This document shows positions 38,991-49,388 of a DNA stretch of 64,000 bases, piece by piece. This DNA comes from Symbiodinium natans (lineage: Eukaryota > Sar > Dinophyceae > Suessiales > Symbiodiniaceae). Where the stretch lies: the NCBI GenBank assembly GCA_905221605.1, contig CAJNDS010002024.1, positions 1 through 64,000 of the forward strand, in the 5' to 3' direction. The position numbers were made by a program, and so were the translations under genes. Numbering within the stretch: the first letter of the stretch is position 1; every line of letters begins with the position of its first letter. The notes under the pieces were generated by a model. The model saw only the letters and a list, made by a program, of their open reading frames with translations, did no database searches and was not told where the DNA came from.

Positions 38991-39400
38991 ACTCAACCGC
39001 CTCGAAGGACGTTCCTCAAGGCATCCTGCAGAACGTTCAGCTGGTGAAGCCCGGGGTCGGGGTGGCCCACGCTGGCCTCGGGCTTGCTTCTCGGGGGCTT
39101 CCGGGGGTCACAGCTGGCTCAGAAGCGTACACCACAAGCTTCGGTGGTGCCGCAAAGCCTTCTGGGGGTTTGGGGTTTAGGGGTTTAGAGGTTTAGGGGT
39201 TTAGGGTTTGGGGTTTGGGGCTTGAGGTTTGGGTTTGGGGTTCTGGGGTTTGGAGTTTGAGGGTTATAGGGTTGTAGGTTATAGGGATTAGGGTTCATCA
39301 TCTCAAGTCCAAGCATTCAGTAGTCAAGCGATTAGTCCAGAAAAATACCCACCCACCCAGAGAATCCCACAACATTACGAACATATTTCACTTATAGATC

Positions 39401-39575
39401 AACCTTGCCCAGTAAAAAAAATGACCTTGCCCAGTAAAAAAATGACCTTGCCCAGTAAAAAATGACCTTGCCCAGTAAAAAAATGACCTGGCCCTGCAAG
39501 AAAATGACCATGCCCAGTAAAAAATGAACTTGCCGAAAATGACCTTGCCCAGCAAAAAACTGACCTGCCCAGTAA
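39401..39575. repeat. Tandem repeat of about 21 bp
   Basis: About eight or nine copies of TGACCTTGCCCAGTAAAAAA with length changes in the A-run. TTGCCCAGTAA also occurs at family C element ends. Confidence 0.9.
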
Positions 39576-40390
39576 CTCCCCAACATTTAATTATATATGA
39601 AAGAGAGGTTTAGGGTTAGGGTTGAGGGTTTGGGGTTTTTGGGTTATAGGGTTATAGTTTGATAGGCTTATAGGGTTATAGGGTTTAGGATTAAAATACG
39701 GTTTAGGGTTTAGAGCCACTGCCTTTGGGACGGTCGCTTGAAGAACTCTCCAAGTGGCCCATTGATGCGAGACGAACATGGCGTGGCCTTGCTTGGGCTG
39801 GGTTTGCCTAAGCCCTAAACGCTCTTATCGGTGCTTGAGGGGGAGCCGGTAGGTTTAGGGCCTGATTTTCACCAAAGCGGTTGAAATGCCGGGCACGTCT
39901 TGCTAAGATGTTTCCCGTGCTGGCAGAGACATAAGTGCTGGTACTCCGAAAGACTCATGGAGACGTGCAGCAACTACCGATGGGCATTCGAGATTCTGCC
40001 GGTTGTGCTTGCCAAACGGCACCATAGCATCTCTGAGGGTATGCTTGGTAGAAAGTTTCTCGACAACGTCGCCACGCCCCTCCTCCCCTGCGCGCCCTCC
40101 AGAACTTTTCTGACTTTCACGTCCACCAAAGGAACGGACACCGAAGTAACATTCAACATGACACAGTATTGGCAAATCAAACTAACCCACGCAGGCCAAG
40201 TTTCCAGGTCATCTAGAGCCGACATGCATGATGCGACGAGTCTGGCCGCTTAAAAACCCGTAGAAGGTCGTCCCTGCAATTTAGGGCTCAGGGATGTTTA
40301 GGGCTTAGAGCTGCTCTGTAACAGGCCTGAGGCAAAGCCAATGAAAAGCCACAAGCCCAATAAACACCTAAGAATGTGTTCAGGTGCTCC

Positions 40391-40525
40391 GAACACTTTT
40401 GAAGAGCTTCTTGCGACTACTGCATGAAGCGCAGGCAAAGAACCCTTCCGTTCATCGAACTCCTCGAGGGCTTTCTCCTTCCGCAGCTGCTCAAAAGTCT
40501 TCATCTCCTGAGACCGATCGAGAGC
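40391..40525 (-). CDS. Candidate exon, helical, unknown
   Basis: Reads ALDRSQEMKTFEQLRKEKAL then EEFDERKGSLPALHAVVARS. Strongly helical and charged. Its first 23 bases are duplicated 129 bases upstream (40626-40648). Boundaries uncertain. Confidence 0.5.
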
Positions 40526-40648
40526 TTTAAAAAACACTCTTTTGGTTTCCAAAAACCCTATGAATCTTATTCTTCTTCTTGTTCTTCTTATCATATTAGT
40601 ATTATTACTATTTTTTATACCCCTCGTCTTCATCTCCTGAGACCGATC
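40497..40648. repeat. 23-bp direct repeat flanking a 106-base insert
   Basis: GTCTTCATCTCCTGAGACCG (and ATC) occurs at 40497 and again at 40626. The intervening DNA is A/T-rich with TTCTTCTTG runs. Period 129 is divisible by three and the minus frame stays open across it. Confidence 0.85.
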
Positions 40649-41100
40649 CAGGAACCCCGGTAGCTACTGGTCCCAGATCTCTCAGATCTCCTTCGTCGCT
40701 TTAGTCAAGGTATGCTCGAGCTTACGCCCTGGCTTTTTCAAGGGCCTTCGGCCATTCTATGTCTCTCTTCTACGTAACTGATTAACTGATTAATAATTCT
40801 GCAGACCCATCTCCCAATCAGTAATTCAACATATGACATTAATTATTCGCAGTTTGAATAGTTCTAAGCATAGTCTTTAGAACGGGCAGCCAACACTGAT
40901 AGTTAGTAGTTATCAAGTTAAGTGCCAACGTGCAACAAAACACATGTCTCAAACCATGATGACAGGGGAGGCGACTGCAGGTTGCTCAAAAGCATGCATG
41001 CAGTGGCGGGCATTTGACGTGTGCCGCGTCGAGCTGCGAACTTTAAGTGGTGGTGCTTCGCATCAGCTGAGCTGCCAATACAGAGGCCGTGGGTAAACAC

Positions 41101-41224
41101 AGGGGCCTAAACAACTACTATAGGGGTGGGAATAATTACTAACAGTCAGTATCCTTATGGTCCCTGTATAAATATACTATAATAACCCCCCCAAAACCCT
41201 ATTCTCATTGTTTAGGCCCCTATA
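41101..41224. mobile_element. Family F element with 14-bp terminal inverted repeats
   Basis: AGGGGCCTAAACAA at the left, TTGTTTAGGCCCCT at the right, exact inverted repeats; core GGTCCCTGTATAAATATACT. An opposite-orientation copy is at 59842 and a split copy at 55841. Confidence 0.85.
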
Positions 41225-41283
41225 TTCCCACTTTAATCTCCTGATGGGCCCCTACATTGTGGTTCCTTGCTTGGCAGCTCTAG

Positions 41284-41418
41284 GCTGTAGGGCTGGAGTC
41301 GAACTCCCTGAAGCTTGGGGTTGTAGGTCGAAGTAAGATGACCGCGAGAGAACAGGCGCGGACCCTCCTCTACGATTCTTCCCCGTCTCCCCACACCTTG
41401 CGAATTTTTAGGTTCTAA
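41284..41418 (+). CDS. Candidate terminal exon, unknown protein
   Basis: After acceptor AGCTCTAG; 44 codons plus TAA: AVGLESNSLKLGVVGRSKMT then AREQARTLLYDSSPSPHTLR. Protein-like; family unknown. Confidence 0.45.
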   Translation, partial: AVGLESNSLKLGVVGRSKMTAREQARTLLYDSSPSPHTLRIFRF

Positions 41419-42093
41419 GCCTCGGGCCTAAACCCTGAAACTTAGGTTCTACATGCACTTTTCGGGGAGCCAAGGCTCCACCATGCGGAGGACAGTTTCC
41501 AGCGGTACGGCATACATGTTGAAGAACCTTGGCTTAGGGGGTTTCAAGGCTTATTGAAAGCATTGCAGAGCTTTGCCTGCCACCTCTTCCTGGTTTCCAT
41601 TGTCCCGTGCGAAGTCAAGACGTTCGAATCAGCAGCCTGGTCATGTCTGGGACTGAAGAGCTGCTTCCTATTGTGGTTGCAAAACGGTTCAACTCACATC
41701 TCAGACTGTACTTCTGCCGACATCACTACCACCCCGGATGTTCGTCCCTCCCCCCCAAACCGCAACGGCAATTCAGGCAAGGTTTAGGGTTTAGGGTTTA
41801 CCTCCCTACCCCAAGAAACCGAGGGCTCGCCGATCTCCTGGCCGGGACACATGAAGTCGTTGTACACTGGTCATGATGTCGTGCCGATTGTCGCTGCGAT
41901 GCAGTTTCTGGCTTACTGCCGCTCTTCTGCTCTCTCATGCGGGGCCTCTAGAATTTAGGGTTTAAGGTTTAGGTTTTAGGGTTAGGATCTCTCATGCAGA
42001 TCTTGGGGGCCTATGGGAATGATGGCTCCCACATGCAAGCAAGTGGACGCACAGCCTCAAGAACTCAGACCCTAAATAGACCCTAAACCCTAA

Positions 42094-42342
42094 ATTTGTT
42101 ATGACCTGTGGAATGTCGAGGGCATGCATGACTTTCTTGTGGCTTGTGCAATGGTACTGACCGTATTGCGTACTTTTGTTTTGGACAACCTACAGGCGAA
42201 TCTAGACGAGATTGTCTTGGCATTTCTATCCCAGGAGGTTCATGACAGTATCAGACTATGCTGTGCTGCAAATGTTGATGCTAGTTCCTCTACCGCCGCA
42301 AGGCTAGGCATGTGTAAGGCTCCTCAAGACCTTGCGTCGTAG
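42094..42342 (+). CDS. Hypothetical exon with membrane-like helix
   Basis: Open from a CCCTAAA remnant to TAG, 82 codons: CYDLWNVEGMHDFLVACAMV, LTVLRTFVLDNLQANLDEIV, LAFLSQEVHDSIRLCCAANV. An ATG lies at 42124. Amphipathic or hydrophobic helices. Family not recognised. Confidence 0.5.
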   Translation: MCYDLWNVEGMHDFLVACAMVLTVLRTFVLDNLQANLDEIVLAFLSQEVHDSIRLCCAANVDASSSTAARLGMCKAPQDLAS

Positions 42343-42349
42343 GGTCTCT

Positions 42350-42990
42350 GCATGCTGCTCCAAGGCTGTCTGGGCCTGGCATCGGGCGCAAAACTATACA
42401 GGCTGTTGGAAAGCTTGGTGGGAAAGCCCCGCCTCTCGTGACTGCCCGGACAAGGCCGATTCCCAAACCGTGACAAGAAGGGTGCGCAAAGCATTAACAT
42501 GAATGGGGCCTTGGTTGGCGCAGCTACATGCCTTGACTTGCATGAAACAAAGGATGATGTCAGCAGGGTCCTGTGACGAAACGCTTCACACTAGGAGGTC
42601 AATAGCACTAGCTAACTCTAGGGCATGTCCCCCGTCACTATCATACCAAAGAATAATAATAGTAAACTAGCAGCAAATGGAACCCAAGGTTGGTTATTGA
42701 GGGTCCCATGATTTTGTCGGCGCCCTTATGATCAGGACCAACAGGGACCCTAATTTAGAGAACTACCCAGGGAGTGGCGGTTACAAGTCTGCTTCAATCG
42801 AGGACACAATCCAAAGCTCACCAGTACTTGGCAAGTCGTAAGGGTTTAAAAGTTTAGGGTCTTAGGGGTTTGCGCTTCACGACGGACTCGAAACCCTAGA
42901 TCCTAAACCTGCACCATATACAAAGGGACCTACACCCCAAAGTCTACACCCTTCAGAATGGACTTTGTGCACTTTCAAGGTTTATGGCCG
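42350..42990. other. Region without a supported gene
   Basis: Ordinary-composition DNA with short frames only, a few telomere-like words near 42840-42900, and no recognised repeat. Confidence 0.5.
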
Positions 42991-42996
42991 GCTTCA

Positions 42997-43092
42997 CCCT
43001 AAACCCTAAACCCTAAACCCTAAACCCTAAACCCTAAACCCTAAACCCTAAACCCTAAACCCTAAACCCTAAACCCTAAACCCTAAACCCTG
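42997..43092 (-). repeat. Pure CCCTAAA array
   Basis: About thirteen perfect units. Confidence 0.95.
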
Positions 43093-43194
43093 CCCAAGAG
43101 CTGCCGGCGGCCTGGTCTGAGCAGCAGAGCATCGCCAGGATGTTTCCACCCGGGCTGCGAAGCCCTACTTAGCTTACTTTCAGGGTTTTGAGTC

Positions 43195-43280
43195 TTGGGA
43201 GTCCTGGAATATAGGGATTCTAGTACCCTCTAGTATAATTCCCTATTAAGGACTCTTAGTATAAGGGGGAACATCCCAAG
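43195..43280. mobile_element. Family A element, left end decayed
   Basis: Right arm ATTAAGGACTCTTAGTATAA and GGGGGAACATCCCAA intact; left arm shortened to CTTGGGAGTCC. Confidence 0.75.
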
Positions 43281-43623
43281 TTTAGTCTACGGCCTAGGGT
43301 CTGAGTAGGAAGTTGCGGAGATAGGTGCCCTTGGCAATCCCCTAACGACAGATCGGGCACCCTATACAGGCCCAAGGTCTATGAAGGAGGATATACTGCA
43401 CCTGTTTCCCAGATTTCTCAGCACACTCCACTGGATGAGGGCCATATCGCTGTATCGGACGGCGGGCAGCATGGACAGTTGAGGGATGCAGCAATGCGAG
43501 ATCGAGGTAGCCGCAAGTAGAGACGTGCTTGAGAAGAGGCAGCGACGCTCGTCTAGTTGACGGGGGTGCACGGAACTCTCTGCAGGACTTTAGGGTTAGA
43601 AGTGCAAAAAACCAAGTGCTGCC

Positions 43624-43679
43624 GTTTAACAACAAACTGATATTTACCACGTTTAACAACAAACTGATATTTACCAACC
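43624..43679. repeat. Tandem duplication of 27 bp
   Basis: TTTAACAACAAACTGATATT and TACCA twice in a row. Confidence 0.9.
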
Positions 43680-43885
43680 TGAGTAGCTTCGGTGAGGATT
43701 CAAGGGTTCATGGGCTTGATGGTATCAGTGCTCAAACACTTACTACTTGGAGGTTCATGGGTAATTTTAAACAGGGTTGTAACAAAGGGAACTCTTCCCC
43801 CTGGAGTGAGGGCAACCTCGGCCAAAAACAAAAAAACCAAGCCTAAATCCTAAACCCTAAACCCGCTCTGCTTTCGGTTTTGCAG

Positions 43886-44154
43886 CTCAGCCTAAGCCAC
43901 CCTCGAACTTGGCTAGCAGTTTGAAGGCTCAGCCCAAGCCGTGCGAACCAAAACCTCAAAACCGAAGTGCAGAATGTATCGATGGAGGCAGCACTCCTTC
44001 GAGAAGAAGTCGATGCCCCAAACCTGTGGGTCAGGTAGCGGTTCTAGGATCATTGCCTTTAAAACCCTCTGAAAAAATATTCCCAAAGATGATCCTCTTA
44101 AACCCAAGAAGGGAAAATGTGAAATTTCCCAAGGGCCTACCGAGTGTTGCTTGA
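43886..44154 (+). CDS. Candidate terminal exon, Pro/Lys-rich
   Basis: After acceptor TTTCGGTTTTGCAG; about 88 codons to TGA. AQPKP-type motifs repeat (QPKPPSNLASSLKAQPKPCE), then SAECIDGGSTPSRRSRCPKP and NPRRENVKFPKGLPSVA. Likely disordered. Family unknown. Confidence 0.5.
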
Positions 44155-44160
44155 GCATGC

Positions 44161-44233
44161 AGGCTGCAGCTTGCAAACTGAATGCTGCAGTGCGCAGGTC
44201 CGGGTTCTCAAGTTTCCGAGGGAGATGGGAAAG
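44161..44233 (+). CDS. Candidate small exon before a strong donor
   Basis: Ends at AAG|GTGAGT. Best frame reads QTECCSAQVRVLKFPREMGK. The left boundary is unclear (GCGCAG or ATGCAG). Confidence 0.35.
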
Positions 44234-44473
44234 GTGAGTGTTGCGGGCGGCACTGGGGCCAGTTATCAGTAGGTTTAGAAGTACCCTACATAAGGAAGGT
44301 TATACTCACTTCTAAGTATAGTCACCCCATACTTAAAACCCCACTTTTCAACTACTCAAGAAAGGGGCTGTGGGATGTCGGTGTCACATCCCACCGGTCG
44401 CGCGGGCTTCAATAGAGGCCATCTGAGGAACGATACAAGCCCAAGCCCAAGCCCGAGATCTCAGCCGTTTTCG

Positions 44474-44478
<5 letters not shown>

Positions 44479-44504
<26 letters not shown>
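44479..44504. repeat. (CT)n microsatellite
   Basis: About thirteen CT dinucleotides. Confidence 0.9.
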
Positions 44505-45280
44505 GGCCTCTCAAGGGCGTTAGGGTTTAACTTTAAGGTTCATTAGGGTGCCACTCTACACTTTGCCAAAACCGAAACTCAAACCCCGTGCAACCCCGCA
44601 AAACCTGGAAATCGCAACCCCCGCCAAACCCGGAATCTACAGCAGGGGCTGGCTTTGGGAGCTTTGGGACGGTTTTGTGGATCTAGATTTTTTTTAGGGC
44701 TTAGGAGGTTTCAGGGCTTCGGGTTCTTTTGTCGTCCTTCTTAAATAAAAATCCCTAAACTTTTTCAGGGCTTGGACCTTAGAAGGCCTAGACCCCTTCT
44801 ACGGTTTTGAGATTCGAGGGTTTCGGACTCTAACGTGTTCAGGCTTCATTTTTCGCTTTATGACTCTTCTTATTCATTGTTATTCTTCTTCTTATTACTA
44901 TGGTTATGATTGTATTGTGGTTGCGGTCTTGGGGCACGAACCAGCGACAATGACACTGAGCACGACCTCATACTGCACCAACACATAGCCCAAAGATGCT
45001 TGGAGGGTCAGCGCGGCACCCACCCCTAACCTGTCAGGCTTGGCCCCTAGTTACCATGATTGCCTTGGCTCCCCGATGTGAGCGCTGAACCTCCTGCAGC
45101 TATTGGTTGTGGAGTAGCGCTTAGGGGGGACTTTTGTTGGTACGTTTGCTTTGAAGCCCCTACACCCAGGCCTCCTCTGTCGAAGGCGCAGCCGCAGCCT
45201 CCGTGTGAGGGGGCGAGTCCAGGGTTAACAAACAACCCGAAAGCCGAAACCGCAAACCGAAATTAGGGCTTAGGGTTTAT

Positions 45281-45413
45281 TTGGGGGCTCATGGTACTTC
45301 TTAACCAATTAGAACCGTACTTATAACCCACTTATAAGCCCGTTAAGTGCCCTCTTATGGCTATAAGTACAGTTAGAAGTACAGTTATGACTGGTCATTT
45401 CTGGGCACGCAAG
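45281..45413. mobile_element. Family B element, long subfamily
   Basis: TTGGGGGCTCATGGTACTTC and ACCAATTAGAACCGTACTTA, with inverse AAGTACAGTTATGACTGGT; sister of 36834-36972. Confidence 0.75.
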
Positions 45414-46027
45414 TGGGGAAGGAAGACGGTGCCCGTGCCCTCGGGTGGAGCTTTGGGGCTTGGGCTTCAAGGTCTCTGTTCGGTGGGGTCAAAAGGGGGT
45501 TTTAATCCTAAAGCCTAAACCCTAAACCCTACAAGGGCTTTAGGGGTTTAGGGTGAACCTGGAGGTCTGTGACTCTGCAACACGACACGCTGCACAGCCG
45601 TTTTTGAACCAGGACTCTGCAAACCCTTTTGGAACATGCTTGCCGCGTCGCCCGGAAACCTTAAACCCATGGCCATGTCTCCTAATGGAAGCCTCCGACG
45701 GCTCGGTTCAGGGCTATATCCTGAACCTTAAACCCGATACTCCTTTATCCTTCGTTGTCGCGCCTCCTCGGGTGCTTTCGCTGCAGACTCCTCGGGCTCT
45801 ACACGGGAGCTCGCCTGACAGAAAAACCAGCTGACGACCACGTGGGCACTCCCCCCCCCCCCCCCCCAACCCAACCGCAACATCGTAAGTAGTTGGACCA
45901 CGGCGCGTACTCGGCCGTGGGTTAAAGTCCACTTTTTGGGGTTTATCGGTGGTTTAAGGGGGGGGAAGGGGGGGGGGAAGGGGGATAAGAACGTCATCCA
46001 TCTTGCGCCTCTGCCCAAATTCCTGGC

Positions 46028-46244
46028 AAGCGTTTTCATCCGTTTGTACAACATACTGCGCAAGGATGTGGAACAAGACACATTGTCGCAAGCGTCCATG
46101 CCCTTGGTGTCCTTGCCCAAAACACTGGCATTTACAGCGTTTTCATCACTTTGTACAACATACTGCGCAAGGATGCAGAACAAGACACGCTGTCGCAAGC
46201 GTCCATGCTTTTGGCGGCCATGCCCAAAACACTGGTTTTTACAG
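46028..46244 (-). repeat. Two tandem copies of a 107-bp unit
   Basis: TTTGTACAACATACTGCGCA begins at 46043 and 46150; copies differ at scattered sites. On the minus strand each encodes SLRSMLYK preceded by MDACD.VSCS, but in different frames because 107 is not divisible by three. Confidence 0.85.
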
Positions 46245-46448
46245 CGATTTCCCATTCTGAGTTTAGCGACCAGCTGAAAGAAAACCTTAAGATTCTTGAT
46301 CTTCTCACACTCACATATGAGTCATGAAGCACATAAGTATGAATCTTGTGCGAATTCCCAAGTAGTTTTCGCGGGATTGTTAACACCTTTGTTTGGGTTT
46401 TTTTAAACCAAGTAGTTGGACGGTGGAGCCAGTGGCTTACCACCACAA

Positions 46449-46535
46449 GTATAGCTTTAGGGTTAAATGAACCCTAAAGCCTAAAGCCTAAAGCCTAAAG
46501 CCTAAAGCCTAAAGCCCAAAGCCTAAAGCCTAAAC
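46449..46535. repeat. Inverted telomere word plus CCTAAAG array
   Basis: CTTTAGGGTTAAATGAACCC then about nine CCTAAAG units, a homogeneous variant of CCCTAAA. Confidence 0.9.
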
Positions 46536-46721
46536 CACGTCAGAGTTGGAGAGGGCAAGGCTTAATGAGAGATGGTGAGAGAATCAGCGTCAACGCGCGT
46601 CGCCCCATAGACAGGCAGGTAAGGAGATGTGGCTCGTAGGGTTTTGTGGCTCCTAGGCTTCAAGGTTTAGGGATTACGGTCCTTTTTGGGCTCAAGGTTT
46701 TTTTTTTAGGGATGCTTATTC

Positions 46722-47057
46722 ATGTTAAACATCCTCAGGGCACGCGTCTACGTCTCAAATATGCTGACCAGAACACGAGATGCCCCATATAGCACAGCCG
46801 CCGAAGTTGACACGAGCCTTCCTACTTGCCTGCGTGCTTTGCGAAAGGGTTTAGGGTTTAGGGTAACTTTTTTTTTGAACATGTCCTCGCCCGCAACGGG
46901 AGAGCCAAGCACGACAACCAACTCACATAACGATCTTTCCACACTCCAGCGTGAACCTTCCAGATTTCCAGAGTGGACCATTTGGACATCGCAATATAAG
47001 CAACTATGGGAGAAGATGAGTGCTTCTGACGACCTGACGCAGCGCCCTATACCCTAA
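46722..47057 (+). CDS. Hypothetical exon, tryptophan-containing
   Basis: ATG frame of 111 codons, with a second ATG at 46881 after an in-frame pair of TTTAGGG units. The later part reads MSSPATGEPSTTTNSHNDLS, REPSRFPEWTIWTSQYKQLW, EKMSASDDLTQ. Its stop TAA is inside a CCCTAAA unit. Plus-strand coding-like stretches follow at 47076, 47404 and 47651. Confidence 0.45.
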   Translation: MLNILRARVYVSNMLTRTRDAPYSTAAEVDTSLPTCLRALRKGLGFRVTFFLNMSSPATGEPSTTTNSHNDLSTLQREPSRFPEWTIWTSQYKQLWEKMSASDDLTQRPIP

Positions 47058-47075
47058 ACCCTAAACCGCCGATGC

Positions 47076-47162
47076 AAGGATTCGCCGACCTCCCACCAGT
47101 CCGGCTTGAATGATCTCTGCGCCGCGACCTTTAGCGCCATGGGCTTCAGGGACTTTCTGAAG
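47076..47162 (+). CDS. Candidate exon enclosed by telomere units
   Basis: Lies between CCCTAAA (left) and TTTAGGG (right); reads KDSPTSHQSGLNDLCAATFS then AMGFRDFLK and ends at AAG|GTTTAGGG, the telomere unit being the donor. Confidence 0.5.
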
Positions 47163-47403
47163 GTTTAGGGTTTAGGGGGTTTAGGGTTTAGGGTTTGGGG
47201 TTAAGGGTTTTAGGATGTACAGTTTATAGGCTTCAGCATTTAAGGGGCTTCGGGTTTGGGGATGAACTTGGGGTTCGGGGAGGAGGAAACAGTGCAAATG
47301 ATAAAGCCCAAAACCCTATTCCTAAACCCGTTTAAGGTTTCATACCCTGAGCCCTAAGCTCCTTTAGAAAGAACACGCACGCCCTTCCCCCCCCGAAGCC
47401 TCT

Positions 47404-47643
47404 ATGGCCTCTACGGCTCTAGACGCAGCCCCCAACCTTTGGACTCGCATCCTAACTGCAGCCCTGGGCGCCATCATGGCCCCCCATCACAGACCCGAAG
47501 GACAGGAACAAGTAGAAGATTCTGTGAGGGAAGGAGGGTTCACCCTTACAACAAATCCGTGGGCTGGGTTAAGCGCCCAGTGGCAGCTTCTGCCTCATGG
47601 TCCCAAAGTTAGGGTAAACTTGCCAAGAGAGCTCATCAACTAA
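47404..47643 (+). CDS. Hypothetical small protein, ATG start
   Basis: 79 codons: MASTALDAAPNLWTRILTAA then HHRPEGQEQVEDSVREGGFT, ending VRVNLPRELIN, TAA. Good composition. May be an exon of the same plus-strand gene. Confidence 0.5.
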   Translation: MASTALDAAPNLWTRILTAALGAIMAPHHRPEGQEQVEDSVREGGFTLTTNPWAGLSAQWQLLPHGPKVRVNLPRELIN

Positions 47644-47650
47644 TTGTAAG

Positions 47651-47923
47651 ATCTCAGACTCAAGGGCGAGAACAGAAGACTCCACACAAAGATAAAGAAA
47701 TTCGGCAAACTCATGTCAAGGAAAATCTGTCTTGTGTTCGTATCTGCACGGGGCATCGCTAGACAAGAAGGCAAGACCCCCCCCCCCACAAATAGTACCA
47801 AAAGCGATAGCTCACTTCCTGTAGGTTTATGATCACAAGCTTCTCTGGAAAATGTATGAAAATTCTACTTCAGATGCAAAGCAACAGCAGCTTAACCATC
47901 TAACAAAAACACTTTCATGCTGA
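47651..47923 (+). CDS. Two-exon 3' end of a gene, unknown protein
   Basis: Exon 47651-47739 reads LRLKGENRRLHTKIKKFGKL then MSRKICLVF and ends at TTC|GTATCT. Exon 47825-47923, after TTCCTGTAG, reads VYDHKLLWKMYENSTSDAKQ then QQLNHLTKTLSC and TGA. The splice is in phase; the intron is 85 nt. The first part could form a short coiled coil. Family not recognised. Confidence 0.55.
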
Positions 47924-48293
47924 GGCGAGCACATCGGCTTCCAGGGAGCTCGCGTCATACTTGACCTGGATTGGGCTCAGCAGCGGAACTTGGCTCACAC
48001 TACTGTGCAGGATTTAGTCCAGGAGCTGCGAGTCTAGGCTTCTTGTATATAAGCCTCTTGGGTACTTCTGCAAGTCAGGGCAAGTGCATATTTCATAACA
48101 ACTAAGAAGCCTATAGCCCATACTTACCATGAGCCCTTGACCACAAAGCCCCAAACATCACTGTTGCAGGCCAAAACTGCAAAAACCACCGTTCCAAGTC
48201 ATTTCAGTTTTTTTAGTGCCAGAAGCAGTTTTCGGGGACCCACCTCCCTAAGCCCCAAGCCCTAAACCCTAAGCCCTAAGACCCAAACCCCAC

Positions 48294-48377
48294 TCAGCGC
48301 CGGGCATGCTGCTCCTCATCGTAGTCGGCGTCGCAGCCAAGGAACTCCCTGAGGATTTGTAGGTACCGAGGCCTCAG
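48294..48377 (-). CDS. Candidate terminal exon, acidic
   Basis: Minus strand after CCTCTGAG; reads RYLQILREFLGCDADYDEEQ then HARR and TGA. Acidic and helical. Confidence 0.45.
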   Translation of the reverse strand: MRPRYLQILREFLGCDADYDEEQHARR

Positions 48378-48383
48378 AGGCGA

Positions 48384-48462
48384 ACATATGTGCACATACA
48401 TATACATGTATGCAAATAAAAAATCAGATGTATATATATATATATATTATATAACATATAAC
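48384..48462. repeat. (AT)n-rich microsatellite
   Basis: ATACATATACATGTATGC followed by TATATA repeats; (GT)n follows at 48539-48552. Confidence 0.85.
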
Positions 48463-48724
48463 ATAGACATGTGGCGAAGATTGGTCCTTAGGGTTTGCGG
48501 TCAGTTAAGATCTAGTCAAGCCTTCTCCCTGCGCAGATGTGTGTGTGTGTGTGGCCTATCTTGCCTTGACTTTTCAAGGTGCCACTCTCTCGGTCCTACC
48601 AGACTGATGATGGGAATCGGATATCCCGCTAATTCCCTCATTCCCTGGTGAGAACCAATAGGTCTTTTCCTCAAAGATCTCGGCAATCAACTTTGATAGG
48701 GGTCAAGGGGGCCACACAACCCTG

Positions 48725-49000
48725 ATGCGGCGTCGTCGTAGGGTTCTCTCCTTTGCTGCTGCACTCCAAAAAAACCTTTTTGCAGCAGGTCTCCTCACTG
48801 ATCACCCTAACTCCCAAGCAGCCCTAACCCCTAGGTTGAGCGTTGAGGGTTTAGGGTTGATTGAAACTGGACTTGCTGACTGCCAGAACCATGCCTCCAC
48901 CCCTAAACCCGAAACATTGCGGCCTCTGACCGCGGCCCTCAGCTTTCTCAGTGCCGGGCATGCCGCCGAGTCCCTCCTGCACTGCGGGGGTACTGGGTAA
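48725..49000 (+). CDS. Hypothetical protein, ATG start
   Basis: 91 codons: MRRRRRVLSFAAALQKNLFA, AGLLTDHPNSQAALTPRLSV, SFLSAGHAAESLLHCGGTG. An arginine-rich start then alanine/leucine-rich helices could be an organelle-targeting peptide. One telomere unit is read in frame (EGLGLI). Confidence 0.45.
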   Translation: MRRRRRVLSFAAALQKNLFAAGLLTDHPNSQAALTPRLSVEGLGLIETGLADCQNHASTPKPETLRPLTAALSFLSAGHAAESLLHCGGTG

Positions 49001-49159
49001 GACTGCAGGATTGGCTTCCAATGAAGTAAAACCGAAACCCTAAACCCTAAACCCTAAACCCTCTGCCCTTTCTCGGTGCCTTGGGGTGGGTCGGCACGTG
49101 AGGATTCCGGGTTGCCCAGCTGCTGTTCTTGAAGGTTATGAGTACCCTTTCATAGAGTT

Positions 49160-49229
49160 TCAGGGTTGAGGGTATAGATAGTTACCCTACTTATAGCCCG
49201 ATTTCTCTAACTACCCATGAACCTCTAAG
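49160..49229. mobile_element. Family B element, right half
   Basis: GATAGTTACCCTACTTATAG and CTAACTACCCATGAACCTCT. Confidence 0.6.
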
Positions 49230-49388
49230 CTGGTTGCTACTCTCGCCCTCTGCCGCGGTCTCTTGGCATTTACGAAGACAGAAGGTCTCCAGCAGATACA
49301 ACAAGCCCTCTCCAAGATCAGATTCCTGCAGCGCAGCAACACCAGCAGCCGGCTAGGGTTCCTAAACAAACATGCGGGACAACTGTAG
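49230..49388 (+). CDS. Candidate exon, helical, unknown
   Basis: Begins at the end of the family B fragment (CTCTAAG) and runs 52 codons to TAG: VATLALCRGLLAFTKTEGLQ, QIQQALSKIRFLQRSNTSSR, LGFLNKHAGQL. Strongly helical. Confidence 0.5.
   Translation: MVATLALCRGLLAFTKTEGLQQIQQALSKIRFLQRSNTSSRLGFLNKHAGQL

Noticed and set aside
39392-39586. Hydrophobic minus-strand frame with repeated FLLGKVIF
   Set aside because: Translation of the 21-bp minisatellite; no non-repetitive flank supports a gene.
39900-40253. A 117-codon plus-strand frame
   Set aside because: Both minus frames over the same DNA are equally open and at least as protein-like; no frame could be preferred.
41284-41320. TTCGACT-like B-box on the minus strand
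   Set aside because: The flanking stem does not pair as a T-arm; no tRNA can be folded.
46676-46695. CCTTTTTGGGCTCAAG, similar to the end of the dinoflagellate spliced leader
   Set aside because: Too many mismatches, and the words are also explained by degenerate telomere-type DNA.
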